Source: Epiperipatus broadwayi (taxonomy: Eukaryota; Onychophora; Udeonychophora; Euonychophora; Peripatidae). Taken from it: DNA of 64,000 bases. The translations under genes were made by a program, and so were the position numbers. Below the pieces are notes generated by a model. The model was given only the letters and a program-made list of their open reading frames with translations. It did no database searches and had not been told where the DNA came from. Location of the stretch: positions 374,001-438,000 of the forward strand of contig JAQFVV010006275.1 in the NCBI GenBank assembly GCA_028023455.1, in the 5' to 3' direction. This document shows positions 13,290 through 24,719 of the stretch, piece by piece. Position 1 is the stretch's first letter, and every line of letters begins with the position of its first letter.

Positions 13290-15420
13290 AGGAAATCAGT
13301 CACATATGCAAGAGCTGGATAGAAATGGAGAATAAAGCCAGGAAAATAAATTATGTTAGACAAATAAAGCCAGACAGTGAGACAGTCAGGTTTACAGCAA
13401 GATAGATTAAAGATAATAGTAAGTAGTAGTAGATAATGTGAAAGGTTGCATGAAAGAGAAAGTTCTTGTGTGCAAAAATAATTTAAATTTCTATAAGGTT
13501 AAAAATAATTTATATAAACATATATTGAAGAACATAGCAGAAAAACATAATCAGGAAGAAAAAAGATCAGCATCCAATGGAAGAAACCCAGAAAATAGAG
13601 AAAGCTTCTATAATAGTCCAATTAAGGCAAATGCTCAGAGAAATAAAAGAAGAAACAATTAACAAAATAAAAAGGATAATAAAAAATGAACAAAGAGAAG
13701 AGGGTAATAAAAAGAGAGAAGGTGATAATAAAAAAAAAATAAAGAGAAAAGAATAATAAAAAATCAACAAAAAGAAGAGGAAAGTAAAAAAAAGAAAAAC
13801 TGTTTAAAAAATAAAAGTAGACATGCTAAAAATAGAAAAAAAAAACAATCAACATAGAGAATAGGATAATTAGAAAAGTAGAAGAAATTCAGATGCTTTT
13901 AAACAAAGTAGAAGAAAGTATTCAGCAAAGACATAGATAGAAGAAATTAATCAGCAAAGAGAAAACACACTGTTAAGACAAAATAGAAAATTACAACCAA
14001 ACAATGTGGATTAAAATAGAGGAAATTAAGCAGAAGAGAGAAGAAAATAATCAGAAATTGATTATAAAAATAGAAGAAGGAGCAGGCCAAGAAAATAGTT
14101 GGTATGGACCAAATGCAGAAGAAATTTCAAGAGGAAGATGAAAAATAGATTAAATAGTAAAGAGGATAGATCATTGGAATTTACAAATGAAGGAAGAAGT
14201 AATAGAACAAATACAGATTCAAGTATTAAAAATTCAGCAGAAAACTAGCACAGAAATAAAAAATGTAAACGGTTCCAGTCAAAAAGCATGTGAAGAAATT
14301 ATTGCTCATCTAAAAATAATAGAGATTTATGATAAGGAATTAAATAAAAATAAAAACTTTACAACTTTAAAGAAATTGGAATTTGGTCATGGAGTTCAGA
14401 TAGGATCAAATTTCAGTGAAGGAAGGAAATTGAAATCAAAACAGTCGTTAAAAAAAGGCCAGGTGAACCAGGCACCTCATAATGAGATAACTATTTTAGT
14501 AAATCAATTCATAATAATATGAACATTTTGGAATCAGGTAGGTGAAGCCTCTAATAAAAATTTAAATAGCTTAGAAAAGTATTTTAAATTAAACATGATG
14601 CCAAAGGAAAATAAAATGAGGCACTTATATAGCACATCTCAGGCATAATGTAGTTCCTTATTCACCAAGCCTAGTATTTGAAAGTTGTAAAAAGGCATTA
14701 TTGGCTACCTATTGAACTAAAAATATCAGAAAGATATAAAGTGTGAAGCCTTTCATGAAAAATATAAACCTTGAGACACATATACTATTTTCTTCAGATA
14801 GAAAATGACTAGATTGAGAACCCAAACTACCCATTTATAACAGAAGGTCAGATCAAATGAATCATCAAAAGAAACTATACTCTTAAATCTGATTAAACAT
14901 TAATTAATACAGATTGCCAATCATGTGAGCAGGTGACAGCATTGTTCACTACATTTAATCCAAGTGGTCAACCAACAGAATATTTCACTTATAGTAGTGG
15001 AAGTTTGTCAATAGGGAAGGTCCATAAATAAATAGAAAAGTGTATGTTTGTGGATAACACCTATAGATTCTTCTGTATTGAAAAAATAAATAAAGATGAA
15101 AATGTATCAGTGGTATGAGGAAAACCAGAATAAATAGATGCTCAAAAAGTTACCCCATCCTAAATTAAAACCAAATACCCCTGATAGATCACCAAATGGA
15201 TCTTCTTATCCAATTATGAGCATGGATATAGGTATAGAAAGAAGTAGATCTAGGAAACAAAAAGATCAAAATCAAATCCAGCATGAAAAAATGGAAAAAG
15301 ATTTGAAGATGGTACTCAAAATCATCAAAGATGAGAATAGCATCTTCCTTTAAAAATTTCCAGGATATAAATAAAAGATGACAGAAGAGCAATGAAGATG
15401 GCTTACTTTTCAATAATTTT
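13290..15420 (+). other. Purine-rich strand-asymmetric stretch, possibly a decayed gag-like gene
   Basis: The plus strand is heavily A/G-biased and its broken frames are rich in Lys, Glu, Asn and Gln (for example MKEEVIEQIQIQVLKIQQKT at 14187 and SRSRKQKDQNQIQHEKMEKD near 15230). They resemble coiled-coil or nucleic-acid-binding text. A loose tandem near 13670-13790 repeats AATAATAAAAAAT.AACAAA.AGAAGAGG. The position between two 1.1-kb direct repeats would suit an LTR element's interior, but no protease or polymerase motif is visible. Function unassigned. Confidence 0.25.
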
Positions 15421-16695
15421 GGATCAATTTAATGACAATGATTTATAAAATGTTGAAGTAAACATATGCAAAAGCTCAGCTGTTTAAAAATGTTTTTTTA
15501 AATGAAAATTAATATATGCTGTACTGGTCATTTTTGATTTTCTTTTGGATCACTAAGGGTGCCACTAGGTCACTAACTATCTAGAAAATTTAATTTATGA
15601 TGACAATTAATGATGATGATGGAAAGCTACCAGCTAGACCCAAGGAGAGAAAGAGATCTTAAACAGTGTTGAGACAATTGAGAAAAAAACACAGAGACAA
15701 ATGTTAGCCAAAATAATTATGAACAATTTGAAAATTTATTAAATTTAAAACAAATAGTCAAATAAAGCATGGAAATTTGATCTAAATTTCTCAGCAGATT
15801 TATCAGAGAGTGTATGAGAATATTGTAACAATAAACAGCCTGGCAGATAAGTTCGTTTTCTCACCTAAGAATTAAAAGATATTTATGTTTCCCTACTAGT
15901 GATTTATATAAACTAATTCCAGTTTCTTTATTTAGAAATTTCAAAACAAAGTGGCATTGTATAGAATATGATGAATCAATGCAGAGCAATCTTTTCCTAC
16001 AACCTGACAAAACATTGGGATATTATAGGAGTGTCATTCGCCTGCAAACTAGCCCATGAATGACCACATTCAAAATCATCAAGTTTGATTCTGATACAAG
16101 AAAAAGAAAAGATTACAGTATTCCAAAATCTGAAAGATAGGAAAAACAAAATCTTTACAAAGAAAAACAGAACAATATACTTGATAAACCACTAGCCAAA
16201 AGATTTTCGGTCTGCAGGAAACTTAACTAAACTAATTCTGATGAAAAAGGGACAGGTGAGTTAAAAGAAATTACTAATATTTGCCTAAACATTTATCAAG
16301 AGTTAGTTATCACCAATATCAACCATTATCAATTCACAGCAGGATGAAGATCTCTCCAAGTTCAATCCATCTCCAATCTTTAGCTTTTCTTCTCCACATC
16401 ACCCCTGCACACCTTCTTATTTGATCCATCCATTTCACATGTGGTCTCTTTCTGGGTCTTACACAATCTCTTGGAATCCAGTTTAAGATTTCAATTGTCC
16501 ATCTATTATCATCTCTTCTAGCAATATATGTCCAGCTCAACTCCAGTCTTTTAATTTTTTAATGAGGTCAGTAATACCTGTTTGTTCTCTTACCCTTATA
16601 TTGTGTTTTCGATCTCTTCTAGTTATTCCCAACATGCATCTCTTCATACTTCTTTGAATGGTTCAAAGTTTCTGTATTGCTCTTCTATTAAGTGT

Positions 16696-17379
16696 TCAAG
16701 TCTCAGATCCATAAGTAAGAACTGGTAAAACACATGTAATAAAAACCTTCCTTTTCAAACACATAGGCATATTTCCTTTTAATATCAAGTTATTTCTGCC
16801 AAAAGCACTCCAACCAAGTTTAATTCTATGATTAATTTCATCCATTATGTTTCCATCTGTATTAATAATCTGACCAAGGTATTTGTAGCTGTTAACGTCT
16901 AACTCATCATAATCAATCTTTATTTTCATATTTTGAAAAAATCCATTAAACATTACTTTAGTCTTTTTAACATTTATCTTAAGTTCTACTTTCATCTGAT
17001 AACTCCTGCACATTTCCTGCAGCTCTAAAACATTATTTGCAAAAACAATTATATCATCTGCAAAATCTAAATGACCTAAATAATCTCCATTTATGTTCAC
17101 TCCTTTAGCTTCCCATTTTAATACACAAAATACTTCTTGCAGCACTGCTGTAAAAAGTTTTAGAGATATGGAGTCACCCTGCCTTACACCTTTCTCAATA
17201 TTGATTTTCTCAGTATCCTTATGTAATCTAATTGTTGCTGTTGCATTTTTATAAATATTCTTTAAAATATGACAATATCCTGGATCTATACCTTGATGAT
17301 CCAATGCTTTAATCACTGAAGAAATGTGTATAGAATCGAATGCCTTTTCATAATCTACAAATCCAAAACATAATGGCAA
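16696..17379 (-). pseudogene. LINE reverse transcriptase palm domain, degenerate
   Basis: The open stretch of 227 residues contains FVDYEKAFDSI (motif A), EKGVRQGDSISLKLF (motif B) and DFADDIIVFAN (motif C with the catalytic FADD, about 17047-17067), then KTKVMFNG and SYKYLGQIINTDG. This order and wording is typical of RTE and related LINE reverse transcriptases. The palm carries intact catalytic aspartates, but flanking frames are broken: the fingers region lies in a separate stretch (17606-18148, with GKAPGNDGI) and the C-terminal part (WTIEILNWIPRDCVRPRKRP) in another (16334-16540). The copy is therefore not a working gene, but it is the youngest-looking of this family here. Confidence 0.88.
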
Positions 17380-18399
17380 CTCATATTCATTTGTCTTTTT
17401 ATAACTTCTCTCAATACCTGGAAGTGATCTACTGTACTAAACCCACTTTTAAATCCAGCTTGTTCTCTTGGTTGGTGGAAATCCAATGTTCTCTGTAGAT
17501 GAGTTGTAATTATCTTGGTAAATTTTTTATATAAATCTGATAAAAGGCTGATAAGTCTGTAATTTCTAATATCTTCTTTATCATCTTTTTTAAATATTAA
17601 TATTGTTACTGCATTATTCCAATCATCTGGTACATCTTATCATTTAGACATTTGGTATATAACTTTGCTAAAAAAAATTCTATTTCTTCACCTGCTTCTT
17701 TTAATATATCAATTATAATTCCATCATTTCCTGGAGCCTTTCCTTTCTTCATACATTCAATTACATGTCTCACTTCTTCATTTAAAATTCTGGGCAATTC
17801 AAAAGATGTAATAGATATAGGAGGTATTTGTTCATTATTGGTATATAATTCTTGATAAAAGTCTTCTACCCATTTCATAATATCATCTCTCTTTTTAGTA
17901 ATAATTCCATCTTTTTTTCTTATTGCAGATATAAATTTCCTACCAATACCAAAATGTTGTTTTAAGCTCTTGAGATTTTTATTCTCTTCTGCAGCTTTCC
18001 TTTCTAGTTCACAGTTATGCTTTCTTATATCATTTTCAATTCTTTTCTGCACCATTTTACAAAATTCAAGATATTCAATCCTTTCTAATGCATCATTTTT
18101 GTATATCTTCATATTCATTTTTTTCTTCATAAAATTATTTAGTCTCAATAGAAATTTTAGTGGTCAATTGCTGCTTTTTTCTACCAGCTATCTTTATTGC
18201 AGTTTTTAAAAGTGTATCAGTTATTTTCCTATTAATGTCATTCAAATCTGAATCATGTTCAAAATCTACTAATACTTGAAACTGATTTGTAAGTTCTAAT
18301 TTAAATTCATTAGAATGTTTTTGAAGATTAGGAATATCAACTGTAAATATTGTTTTTCTTAATAATTTGTGTCACTCTAGTTTTGCATTAACATGTATC

Positions 18400-18945
18400 T
18401 TACATCTTACTAATCAATGATCATTTCCAGAGTTAAATTTATTAAGAACATTACAATCTTGAAATGTGTATTTTCTGTTAGTCAAAATATAATCCAATTC
18501 TGCTGTACCTTCATTTGGATGCTTCCATGTCCATTTCCTTTTAACATTTTTCTCAAAAAAAGAATTCATAATATAAAGTTTTTCCTTTTCTGCAAACACC
18601 ACAAGTCTATGTCCTCTCTCATTTCTATTACCATAACCAAAATTATTTACAGCACTTTCATCTTTCATATGTTTACCAATTCTAACATTAAGGTCTCCCA
18701 TAACAATTTTAAAATGTTGTTTACTCTGATCAAAAGCCTTTTGTACATCCATATAAAAATCTTCTATTACTTCATCACTAAGAGAACATGTTGGGGCATA
18801 AACCTGAATTATCTGCATTTGGTATCTGCTATTAAGTTGTATAACTAATCTTGCCACTCTGTCTGATACACCATCAATCACTACAATGTTGTTCTTCCAC
18901 TTTTTATTTATAATGAATCCAATACACTTGTATTTCCAACCTTTG
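18400..18945 (-). pseudogene. LINE endonuclease domain (APE-like), degenerate
   Basis: Translated on the minus strand, the region reads GFIINKKWKN..., then IIQVYAPTCSLSDE, FKIVMGDLNVRIGK, KWTWKHPN, LDYILTNRK and finally NSGNDH. These match the apurinic endonuclease fold of RTE-type LINEs (VYAP, GDFN/GDLN, W.., DYI, SDH), including the Asp/Asn and terminal DH catalytic pair. The frame is closed by TGA at 18414-18416 directly after DH, but LVRCKIHVN continues in the same frame beyond it, as the intact family would (DHRLVRC). A second TGA follows a few codons later before HKLLRK. Both fit CGA to TGA decay. About the first 60-80 residues of the domain are missing. Confidence 0.85.
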
Positions 18946-20049
18946 TTAATAATATAAAGAAAATGAAAAAAATTGAAGTATATCAAATAGAAACTCACAA
19001 TAGAATCTTGGATAAATTTAAAAATTTGAAATCTTAAAAGATTCCAATACACACTATAAATAAAATACATAATAAAATAATCAAGAATAATTTACCTGAG
19101 TATGTAAAACATATTATTGAGACATGTTTCTATATTAAGCTGAAATTGTTAACATAGAGTTTTAACTAGAGATTTAAGCCCTGGTTTTAATATACGAAAG
19201 TTCAGTTACCTTTTAGGCTTTAGATAGTCCATAGAATTATTCCAGTGGGGCACACAAGGTTCTTTCAAACTAGAGTACATCATCATGATATTTGGTCTCA
19301 AGTAACCTGGCTGTATTTTTAGGATCAGTGTTCAGACTAGATAATTAGGTTATGTTTTTGAAGGCACAATTATAGAGCTCCAGAGTTCAACTTTGGGTTG
19401 ATTTAGCACTGTGTTGTTAAGATTTCTCATGGTGTATAATTTGGCATGGCAAATGGATGGTCACTACTTTCAATGTTGGACCATATTCACTTTTTAAGTT
19501 AGCAAGTAACTAAGCAATTCTTTCTTAGCCCAGCAAGCAGCGAATCTATTAGCAAAATCAATTTGAAGTCAGGAATAGAAATCCGATTCTTAATCTTAAT
19601 TTTTTTTAAAAAAATCTGACCAGGGCTCTTATCTTATTCAAAATTAATTAGAAAAAAATAAGTTCCAGCTTTTAAAAATAAATTAAAATCAATAGAATAA
19701 AAAAAACTTATCGCAGTCAAAACTTTTTAAATTAGAATGTTTTTACATTCCTGTCTATAATTGGGTGTTTTATGGCATGTACTTTTAATAAATATAAAAA
19801 AATAAAGTACAAAAATTTTTAAATTCAATTTCTTTTAAAATCTTTAAAATTGTACATTCTAATTTTGAATTTTCCTATGGTTCTTTTGAAGTAAATAAAG
19901 TATCTGGTTCAATGTTAAGTTTAGCTAAAAACTAAATATCATCTACCTCTGTGTAACCAGTTCACTGGAAATAAATGTAAAAGAATACCACTGAAGTAAT
20001 CTGAAAGTCTTGTCTCCACCCAAGAACATGAGTGTCTCTATATTCATGT
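18946..20049. other. Unassigned sequence between LINE copy 1 and direct repeat B
   Basis: No open frame or recognised element. If the 1.1-kb repeats are LTRs, this would be 3' interior of that element, but no coding text supports it. Confidence 0.5.
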
Positions 20050-21162
20050 ATTGTTGGATCTGAAAATTATTAAAGAAAATGGATAAATTTTTTGTTAGCC
20101 TGAAAATATTCTATTGCAAAATGGAAAAAAATTGACTGTGTACATTAGCCTGGAATATCTATAAATTACAACTTCCAAAGGACTAAAAAAACCAGGATAA
20201 AAGATATTTACTGTGCACATTATATCTTCATTTATAGTTTAAAAAAATTATGAAAATAATAAATGATAAGAATGAGTAATTTTATTAATTTAACATTATT
20301 TGGGAAACACGTTTAATTCATTTGATTTTTCCCATAAAACTTCTAAAAAGGGTTTCTAGGGAATTTAATTTTTATTAAATTTAACATTTTCTTGTGAAAC
20401 ATGTTTTTATTCAATTATTTTTCCACCAAAATTATACAAAAGGGTTTTGAACTGATTTAAAATTTCCTTATCTCCTATTGTTAGAAGTTCTTAATTCCAA
20501 CTTTTGTTATTTAAAAAAATTTAATAAAAGCAAAAGCTAATTAATTTAAGGAATAAAATCAGCTGGTTAGTCATTATCTATATGAAATATTTTTGTTATT
20601 AATGTATAATTTTCAATTATATTGATATTTTTTAAATTTATTTATTAGTTATTAATTAGTTTAGTTATATATAGGTCATGTGACATCTGACTTGATTTTT
20701 TTTTGTAATTAGTTTAATAAACAAAATTTAAAAATATTTTGGTTATTGTGTTTATTCTTCCAGTTATCTGTCTTGTGAATACGCACTTTATATAACTTGA
20801 ATTTCATTACAACTTAGTGTTTTAAGGATTTTTAAATTATCTCAATAAAATTATTTAAAATAAGTTGTTGTATTTGTTTTTCTTGTTCACAGTTACAGTT
20901 CCTAATTTTATGATCTTGAGCTAGCTCTAGAAAACAATAATGGTTAAGTTATTTGGATGTAATGATTTGTTAGTGTTGGATCATCCAGATCATTCTTTCG
21001 AAGGCTGAGGTATCACCTTTAAAGTCCATTCACTGCATTGTTTATTAAAAATTTAGTTTATAGTAGGTCTGTATATTAATGGTACCATAAGACCAGAGCA
21101 CCGATGATCAGCATCTAGCAGTATCTAGCATTATTTTTTGATATATTCTGCCTAAAGTTTGG
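20050..21162 (+). repeat. 1.1-kb direct repeat, copy B (possible degenerate LTR)
   Basis: Partner of 10801-11903, about 9.25 kb downstream in the same orientation. Many small indels separate the two, so the duplication is old. The first clear shared text is TGTTGGATCTGAAAATTATT, a TG start as LTRs have. A short fragment with the same AGGTCATGTGACATCTGAC occurs near 380-400. Without a clear primer-binding site or polypurine tract, an LTR pair is only one explanation; a dispersed repeat or segmental duplication is the other. Confidence 0.8.
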
Positions 21163-23789
21163 CAACCATAGACTAAATGGTATAAAAGAATATTAACTAA
21201 TATTATACCATGAGTATGAGCATAAAACCCTAGCAAGACATATAGGATTAAGCCATGTGGTAATGATATATTATAGATTCATTGAACTAATCATGAAACC
21301 CTTCCACAAGCGCTGTTCCTAAATTGATTCTAGTCAGTCCCTAAACCCAAGTTAACAAATAATTATTTTATACAATAAATTATATATACCATAAACTTTA
21401 CATATTTATAATATAAAATACACAAAAACATAAAATACATGTTCATTAAATTACTATACTGCGTTCAAGTATATATTATTTAAATCCACTGGCTATTCGC
21501 CTATCAATTATTAGCACATTTCTTACTTAATAACAAATATAATTTAAATATAGATTTTTTTAACAACATAGAATCTTAAGAGTTGATCATATGCTTCATC
21601 TCTATTTACAAGGAATCATCATAAATTAGTTGATTTGCATGTAGATTCTCTGAGAATCTGATATTTGAGAATTAGGATAGATATTTTAATCAAATTATCC
21701 TTGAAAGTTAATGAAATTGTGCAGCTTTATTTTAGGGATTATTCCAAAATTGAAATGTTTTACTATCTTTAATTTATGAATGTCGAGAAGAATGAACAAA
21801 GAAAATAATTGTCTCATGAGTGCTATAGCAGCTAACATAGTTTCCTGGTCAGCTGTTATTTCTTTGAATATTATTATAATTTAAATACAACTCACAATAT
21901 TGTCTCTAATATAAGTTCAAAGGGAAACTATATTAATTCATCTTTCGGCAAAAGCACCCAAAGGGTTTTAAAACAGCATTACATTCCACACACATATAAT
22001 ACTAAAAGTATCAAAATTGTGAAAATAAACCATTATATCCCATATGTGTTAAAGTTCATGAAAGCAAGATTTATCCGTTAAATACAGTACTTTGTTTTGC
22101 ACTTCACAACACTATTATGGGAGTTAAAGTTATAAAAGTAAACTTTATTCAAAGGCTAAATATAGTTTGTAAACAACAAGAATTTCAAGGACTGACCTTT
22201 TAAAACTGTTATCCTTGTTGTCGTGGTCAACAATAATTCCTGTGAATTTCAGTTGTAGACTTTGTGAAAGATTATCAAAGCTAGATTTACAGTTGGAAGA
22301 CTTGAACAGATTAGTTAGAATTTATCTATGCATTTTGCCTTTCACACTTAACAATATTGCAACTTAAATTGATTAAGAGAAGTTTTCGTTATATGTTTAA
22401 CAGTAAAAAATAAAATCAAAAAATTTTTTAATTTTTATTACACTTGCTGTCATCAGAGTCGGTTCTCCGAAAAAAAAAAAATCACTCTGGCAATCCTATT
22501 TTTTCTTAGCCAATTAAATATCTTCTCATTTATGTAAATGCTTAAAAAAATGAAAATGGAAAAAAAAAATGCATTTACCGTATCTTATAGATTAATTTAA
22601 AAGAAATTAAATAAATCCTTCAATCACATCAAAATAATCTTTAAAAATTATTTAAAAGAAAAAACTAATAATGTTTTTTAATTATCTTACTATACTTGGT
22701 GCAATATGCTATTGGTTTTCACTTTTAGGTTAAGCACAGTTTATATAACTTAGTGTTTGGAAACAGAGCAAAATCAATATGTGAGAAAAAATTATACAAT
22801 AAGGCAAAGAAAAAAATAGAATTACATAATCTCATCATTCAATTAATTTGGATATAAGTGACAAGCATACTAAATGCTAGCCATGATAATCAAGTCATCT
22901 GGAAGAAGATAGAGACATTTTTGCTTGTATTTTGTACCAAAATATAAGGTTACAGTTTATACATAATTTTAAAGTTAACATAACACCATATTTTAAAACA
23001 TTTTCAGATATCTCATCAGGATTTGCAGTTAACATTTCTAAGAACTATTATAGGTTCATTAAGTAGAATACCATTAGCAGTTCAGTTCTTGAATCATTGT
23101 TTAAAATGTTAACAAAATATTTTAAATCTTCAAATATTATTCATTTAAAGCTATATTATCTAAAATTACAATAAAGCTCAGGTCCATGTTATTTTCAATA
23201 TATCAAAAAAAATTTCCAATAACTACAATCAGCAAATAATTGCATCTCAAATCTTCTCATTAGCCAATTAATTTCTACAATATTAATATTGCTTATGCCA
23301 GCAGAGCATGTCACACTTCTATTTAATCAAATTGCTAATACTTGTTTAAACAATAAATAGGATTTTTTTTTAATCCAACAACGGACAACACGTTTCATAC
23401 CCCATAACATATAGTTTGAAAATCTAAATTTTAATTTTGGAGAATGAGTATTTTATAATCTGTTGAACAATCTGTATTTAAAGGTACTTCTATATAGACT
23501 TTTTTTTATATATAAATTGCCATCTGATTCTAAAATAATGCATAATTTTTTATTTTTTTAAAACTATGTATATATTTAAGTTTCTTACACATTCTATATT
23601 ATCTTAATAAAATGTCTGATTGTTAATACATATTATGCAAAAATTGACTAAAAAAATAACTTGATAAGCTTTCTATTTTATCAGTATGTACATTATTATT
23701 TCAATAAATCTACTTTCTGATGCAGTACTTATGCTCAATAATTATCTATCTTTACCTTTCAGTAGGACTACAGAAAATAATTTGCTGTA
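21163..23789. other. A+T-rich DNA, no gene seen
   Basis: I saw no conserved protein text, hairpin element or tandem array. The older plus-strand duplication may begin within its last few hundred bases. Confidence 0.5.
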
Positions 23790-24240
23790 AACAGAAGACA
23801 CTTTGAGCCCTTAAAGGAAACAAGCAGTGCAAATTTGTAATGTCCAGTCCAAAAGTTACTTGTCTTATGCAGCTTTATTTTACTATGTTTATTTATATGG
23901 TACACTAACATGGATGAGCTGCTCACTAACACACATCTGTATTTATTGGCATTTTACCTCAGAGCTTATGATTTTGTTATCTGATAGCTCATAACTGAAA
24001 TATATTAGTTTTTTTGTAGGCATATTGGATGAACTTTTTTAAAATATATATTTATAATCACGACTGATGGGTCTAAATTATAGCCCTTATTCCCAGAAGG
24101 CTGTGAAGTACCACAAAGGCAAAAAAATCAGAGGGTCTAAAAAATCACCTGATTGCAGGTTCTAAGCTATTTGATCTTTTGTTTCAGTACTTCATATAAT
24201 ACTAAATCATCCATGCACTTTACTACTGTTACACAATGCT
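23790..24240 (+). repeat. Sequence shared upstream of the two plus-strand LINE copies (first)
   Basis: This stretch resembles 29370-29790 in the same order: AATGTCCA, then AACATGGATG.GCTGCTCA.TAA, then AAGCTATTTGAT. Both precede a plus-strand LINE. About 480 bp (24240-24715) present here is absent from the other copy. It may be LINE 5' UTR or part of an old direct duplication. Confidence 0.5.
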
Positions 24241-24719
24241 TTATTTACCACCCTCTTTTAGTTTCGATTGACCCAAAAAATCTTCTTCAGAACTACAACA
24301 TAATACAAACATATGAATATAAATATAGGTGAACATATAATTTACATTCTATATAAACGTTTTATAATCTATTTACCTTTTAAATATATAATTTTTTTAC
24401 CCTTTTTTTACATTCTATATTTATTAATTAAAACTTCCTATACATATATATTCTATTTTTATTCTTTATTTTATTTTCTTATTACTCTTTAAATACTTAA
24501 CTCTAACTTAATATCTTTGACTTTTAAATAAATCGTGTTAAAGATTTGCAGGTCCCTACTGTCGTTTTTTCAGGCACATATTCTTAAGGTTTTAGCCTTA
24601 AATAAATATTACATTAAGTAATGAGTATGCTCTTTATAAATATAATTATTACAACTTTAATCTATATTATTTTAAACACATTTTACCTCACCTTTTATAT
24701 CTCCTAACTTACGGCTGTA

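Larger units (their letters stand above)
16300..18945 (-). mobile_element. RTE-clade LINE, 5'-truncated, copy 1 (best preserved)
   Basis: This non-LTR retrotransposon on the minus strand carries, in order, an endonuclease (about 18945 to 18400), a linker and fingers region (about 18150 to 17600), a reverse transcriptase (17380 to 16700) and a C-terminal tail (16540 to 16330). The reading frame is broken by frameshifts and stops. The first part of the endonuclease is missing, which points to 5' truncation during insertion. The 3' end finishes in GAT/TGA-type short repeats (GATAATGGTTGAT), a known habit of RTE elements. Four other copies of this family lie in the window. Such elements copy themselves by target-primed reverse transcription; this copy cannot encode an intact protein. 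Confidence 0.88.

Noticed and set aside
18417-18848. 143-codon plus-strand frame
   Set aside because: It is the antisense shadow of the LINE endonuclease.
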